Positions 55,904-64,000 of a DNA stretch of 64,000 bases are shown here, piece by piece; position 1 is the first letter of the stretch, and every line of letters begins with the position of its first letter. The stretch spans positions 17,877,397 through 17,941,396 of the forward strand of contig OZ020519.1 of assembly GCA_963971425.1 (NCBI GenBank). Reading direction: 5' to 3'. The notes below the pieces were generated by a model. It was not told where the DNA came from. It was given only the letters and a program-made list of their open reading frames with translations, and searched no databases. Source of the stretch: Bryoerythrophyllum caledonicum. Lineage: Eukaryota; Streptophyta; Bryopsida; Pottiales; Pottiaceae. The position numbers and the translations under genes are program-made.

Positions 55904-56179
55904 AAACTCGTTGAACGGCCTCGATAGTTGCAACTTGGTACTTGCTAGTGAAAGCAGGAAATAAGCAGCCAACCGGCCACCTACGCTTCCCTGAGCTACA
56001 GTGACAAGATGCAGGCTTCCAAGTTATACTAACAAGCTCCGATTATCCCCCATTGAACCAAACCGTGGATTTTTCAACGACCCCAACCTTTTGTATCTTT
56101 CTCCTCATATTCTATCCGATGTCCAAGGCAACATCTTTAATATTTTCACACAATATATTAATTTACAACACGACACCGT

Positions 56180-57749
56180 GGACCAAGCTTAGGAGAGAGA
56201 CTCAAGAGCACGCAGTAACAACCATCCCAAGTTCAACCAAAGATCAAGACAAAGACCTGCGCTCGAGATCTAACCTGCAAGTAAGCAAGATTTGCACTCA
56301 AACAAGCAAGATCTATACTAAAGATCCGCACTCAAGCATACAAGATCCAGCCTATACCAACACCTCATTCAACAGGCACATGCAAGAACAACAAGACCTT
56401 GACTATAATAGCACAACCACATTGGCTGAAAACCAAAGACCGACGTCCACACAACAAATCCAGGCTACAGCCCCTCTCTATACTCTTTCATCTTGTCCTT
56501 TCATTTGCATTGCTATCATCTTTGTTTTATCCCTTATTGAATTAGTCATTGTTGTATCACATCCACTCCATAAGCAGAGTCAAGGTAAATTAGATGTTAC
56601 AGATTTGTCGCGGAAGCACTGCACACACAATTACAATTTAGACATTCACAATCCACACATCAATAGCATACCCCATAGACACAGTGAAAAGCCGTTAGAG
56701 GTCACATATTGCATGTGAAAGCTCTGTCGAAAAATTTATAGAGTAGAATTGCACTTCCACAGTACTAGATCAACAACCCGTATAGAATTCTATTGCACAT
56801 CTAGTCACGAGCCGCCTTGCTGTAGGTCCCAAAAACCCTTTCTTGATAGATCCACAACTTGAGTTGAGCACACATCCCCCCAAACGCTGACGTTAGTATT
56901 GCAACCACTAACAGTTGTAATTTGAAGTACATAGCAAGGAGTTAGTCTGTCATCTACACGCTTACATAACGCCCCTCGGTCCTCATGTCCAGAGCTCATG
57001 GACATGATGAGTCCAACAACCCATCGCAGATCACGGCACAAGAACACAAGAGCACGAGCGCCAATACAAGCTTACCGCAAGGCACACAGACGGCGATCCA
57101 CCCCTGCATCAAGAGCCGGGGATCCAACTACGTTGCTCCAACACAGACATATAGACTTGTGTACCACTGCATGGAGATTCACCAAGAAGAGTGAAGAGCC
57201 TCGCGCTCGTCCTGAACTCTAGTAGAGAAAGCACTCCAACATGCAAGACAACCCCGACCAAGCTCATCAACAAATATTGTGCCCCATAGCGCCCCATCTA
57301 TAAGGAGCATTGCAGCACATAGAAGGGAGAAACATTGCGACGACAAAAGGGAGGAACATCGCAACAACAAAAGGGAGGAAAACTTCAACAACAAAATGCC
57401 TATGACCTACCACTCCGCCCCACTGACCCCCGCAACCTACCTGCCCCTCGTGCCTCTACCCAGCGTCTCTTCCTAGCAACCCTCCCTAACATCCTACCCG
57501 TCCCATGACCCTACCTAATAATCTGCTTCAACAATCATGCCCACCCATTCTCCCCTACGACCTTCTCCAACGACCTTTCTCTAGGACCTATCAACCTCCA
57601 CAATCTTTCCAGCAACCTCAACTCAAAGAACCATGGAGGAAGAAGGTGCTCATCAGTGGTACCCTCCTCAAATGGTATGTTCTCTCCCTCTGCATTTTCA
57701 ACCGATCATCTTGCCCTAAAGACACTACAAAAAAACTAGGGTTTGATGC
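56180..57749. other. No gene recognised; possibly 5' region of the LINE
   Basis: A 221-codon frame (56053-56718) starts inside the LTR and has low-complexity content, so it is not credible. 57330-57400 has a short tandem of AAAGGGAGGAA-CAACAAC words. From about 57500 the sequence is Pro-codon and C-rich on the + strand, like the LINE that follows. Confidence 0.4.
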
Positions 57750-59251
57750 ATGGCCAGTAGTAAAAGAAACCTGCAGTTCAGAGAAATGATGGACATTGAT
57801 GGAGTTGTAAACAAAGTATTAACCCCAAAAGAGAAAGTACTAAGAAAAAATAGAGAGGATACATGTAGCAACAAGAAAAGCAAAGGGGCCAACGAAGAAG
57901 AAGGTACGTCCCCTCTCCTTGATCCTATAACCATGACGTTTAAGTTTTGGCTAGGGTTTGAAGTAATGGAGTACCTTGCAATTGAAGAAGGACTAGACGA
58001 ACTTATCTATGATGAAAAAGTGGAGGGCTTCATGACTGAAGGATTCCAGGAGCACAAGGCGAAGGAATTCAAAGTAGCAATGGTGGCGTTTAGCCAAATG
58101 TAGCAATGGTGGCGTCTAGGTTCAAAGTAGCAATGATGGCGTTTCCAATATGACATTGAACCTCCTTCCTCCCTTTTATTGCATGATGATGTTTATAAGA
58201 TGATAATCCATAGACTTGAGGTGATGGGTAGTAAGCTAGGTTCAAATGATATGGACCCTATTTACATTCAATGTCATAGTGCCAAGAGAGGTGGACAAAA
58301 GGATTTATGGACCGGGATGCTTAAGCTACACCTACTCAATATAAAAATCCATGCTCTTAGGATACTAAAAGGCAATTTGACCTTTCATTCACACTTGATA
58401 ATCAAAACCTCATTGAAAAAGTGTTTTAATCATATCCTCAAACCGCTAGCTCCTCTATCATTTCCTTGCAAGTGAGGAATGACACATTGATAGGTACATC
58501 CTCCCATCAACTCTTCAAAGACATCCCCTACAATAGCTTTAAGTGCGGCCAAGTCTATGAGATCACGGAGGTGACCAAGGTGGAAGGAGACATGTTTGCC
58601 TTCATTGCCGCCACCACTCCTCTTCAAGCCTCCAAGATCCAACGACAATACATCACCACTCATCAAAAGATTATCAAACAAGACAAATCTACACCGGTGG
58701 ACGGATGACTCCCAAAGTTAAGGCTAAGAAAGTTGCCATCTCTCACCCTTTCTCCTTTGCCTCTTCTCATCAATATGCAAGACACTTCTAACACTATTCA
58801 AAAAATCATGGATGAGAATAACATTAACTCCATATGGTTTCATAAGGAAGTTGATGGTATCATAATCGCAAAGCTAATGTGGAGTGTACTAACCCATTAG
58901 TGTATAAGCAATTTGTTTAGAAGCACTTTGGCATTGGTGACAACTATATGGACTTTGCTCCACCTTGGAAGAGTTTAAAGGGTAGGCAACCCTCCACCAA
59001 GGAGCAAATCAAGGCCTCTGGGGCTTAGCGACATTAATGCCGCAATGGTCAACACCGTTGCAACTTTCAAGATACAAGATGCCCCCGCCGCCATCACCAA
59101 GAAGGGATTAAAGGAAGTTTTTGAGGAGAACAACAAGAAGATACTAGAAGAAAGTAAGAAATACACTAATACACTACATTGTGAATTGGTGGACCAAATG
59201 GACAAGGTAGAAAATGCCATGAATGCTTGCATTTCAAGCCATGAATGGTAG
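57750..59251 (+). pseudogene. LINE ORF1-like region, broken into frames
   Basis: Open pieces: 57750-58103 (acidic, one helical part), 58179-58475 joined by a frameshift near 58470 to 58466-58708 (blocks IYIQCHSAKRGGQKDLWTGM and KVEGDMFAFIAATTPLQ), and 59045-59251 (a coiled-coil-like helix, LKEVFEENNKKILEESKKY). Orientation and position just upstream of an APE-endonuclease ORF suggest ORF1 of a LINE; I recognise no RNA-binding motif. Broken, so inactive. Confidence 0.45.
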
Positions 59252-60109
59252 AATTCCACAAAGACTTCAGGATAAGCCTCCAAACATGTGAAGACCTACG
59301 ACAACACGGTAATTTATACTTACCATCTAGAACAAAACTCATTACATGTCGTACTTTACTCTGTACATATATCACTATTCTACTAGTATTACATATGTAT
59401 CACTATATAGTATGGATCTCAATACTACATGCAAATATTATATTGTTTACTATCCTCATATTCAATACATTATACGTTATATGTATATACATATGTCATA
59501 CAACTATTGTACCATCTACCACCTAAGTATAAAATACTATATATTTTATACAAAATACAAATATACCACCAAATACTATATCAAATTTGTATATCAAATA
59601 CCGTTTCCAAAGATAAACACCAATATACACAATATATATATGATCATACAAATATACACAATACACATAACATTACATCAATAAATACGCAAATACCCAC
59701 ACTAACAAATATACCACCTAATATACATACACAAACAAATACACAAGGACATACACAAGTAACTACACAAAAAAATGCACAAGAAAACACACAAAACACA
59801 CAAGAAAATATGCGAAAAAACTCGTCAATAAAAACACACAAAGATATACAAAACACACAAGAAAATATGCAAAAAAATACACTAGACAATTTACAAGGAT
59901 GTACACAATCAAACACACACATACCTACCCAAAAAAATAAACCAAACACCACCCACACTCAAAAAAATCACTATAAATACAAAACTCAATAACAACACAT
60001 ACTTCATCCAAACAACCAAACATACAAAATTAAAAACAAAAATAATCGAAAAATATATTATTATATTAATAAAACAAAACATTCACCAAAACAAAAATCC
60101 AAACAAAAT

Positions 60110-60372
60110 CCAAATGAAAACCCAAACAAAAATTCAAACAAAAATCCAAAAAAGAAATCTAAACAAAAATTCAAACAAAAATCCAAACAAAAACCCAAAC
60201 AAAAACCCAAACAAAAACTCAAACAAAAACCCAAACAAAAACTCAAACAAAAACCCAAACGAAAATCCAAACGAAAACCCAAACGAAAACCCAAACGAAA
60301 ACCCAAACGAAAACCCAAACGAAAACCCAAACGAAAACCCAAACGAAAACCCAAACGAAAACCCAAATAAAA
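60110..60372 (+). repeat. 12-bp tandem array (ACCCAAACAAAA / ACCCAAACGAAA)
   Basis: About 20 units of AAACCCAAACRA. The first half carries CAAA and the second half CGAA, a clean switch within the array. It encodes Asn-Pro-Asn-Lys/Glu repeats on one strand and Phe/Gly-rich repeats on the other; neither is a credible gene. The preceding kilobase (59.3-60.1 kb) is rich in ACACAA/ATACAC words. Confidence 0.85.
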
Positions 60373-60599
60373 TCCCTACTCCACTCATTGACCTCCCTAT
60401 GCAACTCTCCAAAACTCACATCAACATCATACATCCATACACTAATTCCCTAGAACAAAACAAAAATCTAATACAGCCAATAGATACAATACACAATGAA
60501 CTTTACAAATTCATATCCAACCAACATCCCCCCTACCCCAGCACAATTTTAAAATAAGTTTCCTTATTTTCTAGATGAACTAATACAAAAGCTACTTCA

Positions 60600-61809
60600 A
60601 TGCCTCGAACCTCTACTAGCCTACTCACACCTCTCAATAATAAATACACTCTACTCTACCCCCAAGCACTTACATCTAGCCAACAAAGCACCGCCTTTGT
60701 TACATGGAACATAGCCACACTGAACACACTACTCCTGAACATACAAAACCTACTCAATGAATACCATATACCACCATCCCTCATTTCTATACAACAAACA
60801 AAAATAACTACCACAGAATCCACAAAATACATAGAAAGACTCTTTCCCAATTATAAATTAATCTTCAACAACACCATGGCGCTTACTAGATACACACAAC
60901 AACAACAAAGACTCCCCACACCCGCTAAAGGCAGAGTAATAACACTTACCTACAAAAACTACGCATTCCCATGCGACCTAACAAAAATCCCAACTCTAGC
61001 AAATATTTCACCTTACCTCCAAATTGTACAAATCACCAACAAACCCTTACAACCATGGCTATGACCATACATAAATATGAACTCACATGAAGATGACAGA
61101 GGTCTAATAATCGGAATACAACCCAACATTGTTAATCAAATACAAAATTACCGAGATCATGAGCACATCCTATGTAGAGAATTCAACAGAGATATCGCCT
61201 TAATAGGGCGTAGACACGATCACAACATAACACCCCTCCAAAACTTAGATCATCAATGGCGAAACTTCACCGTAAAGCTACAAATAAAATATCCACACAA
61301 ACACACACTTTTCTAGGCAAGGTGGAATCAACTACACAAACGCTAGTTTGATAGACAATCTCTTTGTAAACACATCACAGTCCCACCAACTCACCTCAAT
61401 AACAGACACTAGTAGCAACCTCAACTCCGATCACTTCCCCATTCAACTACACATTCCAAATAATAAACTACTTAACAATGGACCACCAACTACAAACCAA
61501 AACCGCGCTAAAGTACTAAAACTATCCTAGAAGACAATTTGGAAAAATTCCACATTGCCTTCTTTGGAAACAACACACTCACTATCAAAAACCTCACTAC
61601 AAGACTTGGAAATAATGATACGATACTCTCACACAGGAACAATGGCAAAGCGCATGCAACACCATGGATACACTCACCGACGTATTCTCCATCACACTAG
61701 AAGAAACATGCAAAGCACCATCCAATCCCAAACTAACGCCTAGAACCACTCAACAAGGTGGTTTTTAACCACAAAAATTAGCTAAACAATGGAAAAAATA
61801 CCTTGAAAC
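60600..61809 (+). pseudogene. LINE ORF2: APE-type endonuclease domain and linker, truncated
   Basis: Endonuclease blocks in order: FVTWNIATLN (about 60692), LISIQQTKI (usually QETK), FPNYKLIFNN, HILCREFNRDIALIGR (about 61160; relatives usually have GDFN, here REFN), RQGGINYTNASLIDNLF (about 61316) and SDHFPIQLHI (about 61425). The linker before RT follows (about 61640-61800). Breaks: TGA at about 61062 and a frameshift at about 61312, then more. The ORF is cut off by the CACTA terminus at 61810, so no RT remains in view. The endonuclease nicks target DNA for target-primed reverse transcription; this copy is dead. Confidence 0.75.
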
Positions 61810-64000
61810 CACTATAAGAAACCCGTGTTTTTTATAACGCGTTAAAAAACATGCATGAACGTAAAAAATAACATGTTGTTGCGTCAATGTTGATGTCACC
61901 TAAAATCCGTCTAGATGAATAGGCCAAAAACATCGAAAAATTTGTCGTAACATGGTTGTCAACCTCTTGACATCCAACTGAACGTGGCTTGAAATGTGTG
62001 GGAAAGGGCTCCACGTGGAGGGGGGCCCATGTCCACATCAGCTATGTTTTCCTTTAGGCAGCGCCACACGAGATTTTTTTCATCCAACTTCCATTTTGAG
62101 CGGGCAGTGGCGTGGAATTTAATAATTGCTGACTTAGACCCGAAGAATTATGACATGGACAACCCACGTCAGCTGAGGTCATGCTTTTAGAGTATTTTTC
62201 GTCCACATAAGGCTGTTACTTTTGACGTTCGTTTTTACATGCTCGTGTAACGTGTTGTTCATGACATCAATCCTGGCGTTGGCGTGTTCTGCCAATATGT
62301 TGTCATTGACCTTTTTTGTGCTGGAGTTCATGTTCACTTGAACATCTAGCATGTTCTTGGGGACGTTTTTCTAAATATGCTTCTAAGAAACTGCTATTCT
62401 ATGTAATGTGCTCTTTAACGTGGGATGAACGTGTGACAATGTTAGTGAAGATGTACAGCATTGTCAACCGTGACGTGAGGATGAACATGCCATCAACGTG
62501 GCTTTCACATTCCAAGTAACATAGATGGTGGTCAAGCGTGGAACACCGTTGCTACATTTGTTGCCTACTGCAACACAAAGCATCCTATATATCCTTATGT
62601 TCTACCAATCCTAGTATAACATACGAAATTGGTAAACGAGTAAACTTGCAAATTTGCAACAAGTCGTAGGCGGGTTGATGGCTCACCTAGTGCTTCGATA
62701 TCTGCGTGAGTTCAGGTGTTTGACACATTAGAATGCAAAATTGAGCTTGTTATCAAAGCTCAACGACTTCACTTTTCCTCTAACATGGAAACACAACATC
62801 TAACATCGACACATGAAAATAATAGGACCTCCCTGTGAAAAACAAACGCATCTAGAGGCTACTCTTACCCATAAGGTAAATCAAATGTACTGCCTCTGTT
62901 GTCACTGACGTTACAAACTGTCATCTGTGATGTCAAAATGACGTCAGGATTGACCAGAGGTTGTCCTCTCAAACGGTTAGAAGTCCCAAACTATACCAAC
63001 TCTAGCGGTTTTGAGGAAGTACACTTGTCAAATAAAGGATTCATATATGCCATGCATACCAGGGGCTCTGAAAGGCTGCCAAAGAAAAATTCAACAGACT
63101 CCACCTCCGTTGTGTTTGCTTCACCCGCCACGTCGACGCCGTCACATCAAGGAAAGACATCAATAATCCCTTTGTGAGCATAAAATACACGGGAGAATGA
63201 GGTACTAACATGTAAACTTGCAAATTCTTGAGCTCACCCTTGCTGCTGCAATAGCCTCTCCGCGGTGGCAAACACTAAGCTTGGCTATGGCTAGGGTTTC
63301 CTAGCCATGGTTGAGGTCAGCTATGGCTGGGGTTAGCCGGCTATGGCCAAAGCTCCCCCTGCCATCGTTCTTCTTCCCTTTGAGCTCTCCCCTTGCCGTC
63401 TTGATCTGCCGCATATCACCTTCCTTGCTCCCAGCTAGCTTCGTTGTCACCGCTCCATGGCTCCCGCCATAGTTGCCGTCATAGCCGTCGCCGTAGCCGT
63501 CGCCATAGCCGCCGCCATAGCCGTTGTTGCTTTGCTCCAACACCTTCAAGTTGCCTCTTTCTACTCCTTGTTCTCCTAATCTCTCTCCTCTCAGCGTTGT
63601 AGTGAGCTTCGCCGCTCCCCACCTCCCACTTCTATAACCTAAGTTCGCTTTGCTCTCAGCTACACTTCCAAAAGTAAAGTGTAAATGATGTGGAGGTTGC
63701 TTTCGTGTAAGTCGCACTTCGGCTCTTCCTTCCTTGCGACATATTTCATCCGCTACGGATGAAAGCTGCTCATTTTCTCAGTTTTTTGCTTTTGGGCAGC
63801 AGACTGCAGTCATTCTACAGTGAAATTAAATGCAATTGTGGGTGACGTGGACATTCCGTGTTTCCTTGACGTTATAGTATGACGTGGTCATGTTTCTTTT
63901 GACGTCACCAAAAACTTGCATGTCTATGGTGACATCAACGCGTTTTGTCTTTAACAGGAACACGTTAGATGCAACGTCAAACTAAATTCGACGTATTGTA
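61810..64000. mobile_element. CACTA-type transposon, copy 3 (one end in the window)
   Basis: Begins CACTATAAGAAACCCGTGTT, matching the terminal repeats of copies 1 and 2. The first 100 bp resemble the right-hand terminus of those copies read inverted. The interior differs and no matching second terminus is present up to 64000, so it runs off the window. ACGTG/GACGTC words are again dense. Open frames inside (for example 62899-63177, and a Gly/Tyr-rich one at 63301-63717 minus) are not convincing genes. It interrupts the LINE linker region. Confidence 0.7.

Larger units (their letters stand above)
53535..56175 (-). mobile_element. Solo LTR, diverged member of family 1 (2641 bp)
   Basis: Left end TGTCGAGTAGCGAGAG, right end ACAACACGACA, flanked by CCGT at 53531-53534 and 56176-56179. 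Same map as the family 1 LTR: antisense tRNA-like module (about 55829-55903), TATA (about 55650-55660), LTR ORF (55159-55581) and AGCT hairpins (about 54207-54590). The non-coding parts are much less alike than the ORF by eye. Confidence 0.9.

Noticed and set aside
56053-56718. 221-codon ORF with a hydrophobic segment
   Set aside because: It starts within the solo LTR and crosses its boundary and target site, and the composition is low complexity.
60061-60557. Asn-Pro-Asn-Lys/Glu repeat protein (+) and Phe/Gly-rich repeat proteins (-)
   Set aside because: A 12-bp tandem array explains them entirely. The resemblance to antigen-like repeats is compositional.
63301-63717. Gly/Tyr-rich 138-codon minus-strand ORF
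   Set aside because: The Gly/Tyr part comes from a short CCGTAGCCGTCGCCAT-type repeat; no domain, no clear gene structure.

Overview
The window is repeat-dominated nuclear DNA of a large, transposon-rich eukaryotic genome of the green (streptophyte) lineage. The evidence is plant-type SUVR histone methyltransferase exons, spliced genes, CACTA elements, Ty3/gypsy-type LTR elements, an APE-endonuclease LINE and coiled-coil 'plant transposon protein' ORFs. A charophyte alga such as Chara would fit, but that is inference. I see no rRNA, no functional tRNA gene, no CRISPR array and no prokaryotic operon.

Layout. 1.2-3.3 kb: a decayed, intron-containing transposase-like gene (+). 3.9-8.5 kb: a SUVR-type H3K9 methyltransferase gene (-), tail to tail with the transposase. 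It is split inside an exon by a 2.44-kb solo LTR (5197-7639) and carries two in-frame TGA codons and a damaged splice acceptor. 9.2-12.3 kb: a block marked by a 16-bp motif on both strands. 13.9-24 kb: an old element whose ORF is interrupted by a 5.4-kb solo-LTR-like element A (14291-19736, TSD GCTAC) and followed by a 1.36-kb CACTA element (TSD AGA). 24.8-47 kb: another old element, interrupted by a related LTR (about 27311-28915), by a young full-length 11.1-kb Ty3/gypsy-type element (29635-40737, TSD CCGG) and by element B (40894-44923), a diverged inverted relative of A. 47.2-50.5 kb: inverted repeats, a decayed coiled-coil ORF and an 18-bp array. 50.8-52.2 kb: a second CACTA copy (TSD ATA). 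53.5-56.2 kb: a diverged solo LTR of the same family as 5197-7639 (TSD CCGT). 57.7-61.8 kb: a decayed LINE, cut by a third CACTA terminus at 61810 that runs off the window.

The most unusual theme is LTRs that carry genes. The 2.4-2.6-kb LTR family (four copies here) encodes a conserved, unrecognised protein of about 143 aa just downstream of a TATA box. It also carries an antisense tRNA-like A/B-box module and a series of AGCT hairpins. Two of its four copies are clearly diverged from each other, yet the protein is retained (about 90 of 141 aligned residues identical by eye). Elements A and B have LTR-type ends, an internal ORF and a conserved TATA box downstream of that ORF, as expected of solo LTRs with a gene in U3. 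All three clean duplications of the first LTR family are 4 bp with a central CG (ACGT, CCGG, CCGT). Many stops in the decayed genes could come from C-to-T changes at CG or CHG sites, as expected of methylated repeats, although ancestral codons are mostly unknown.
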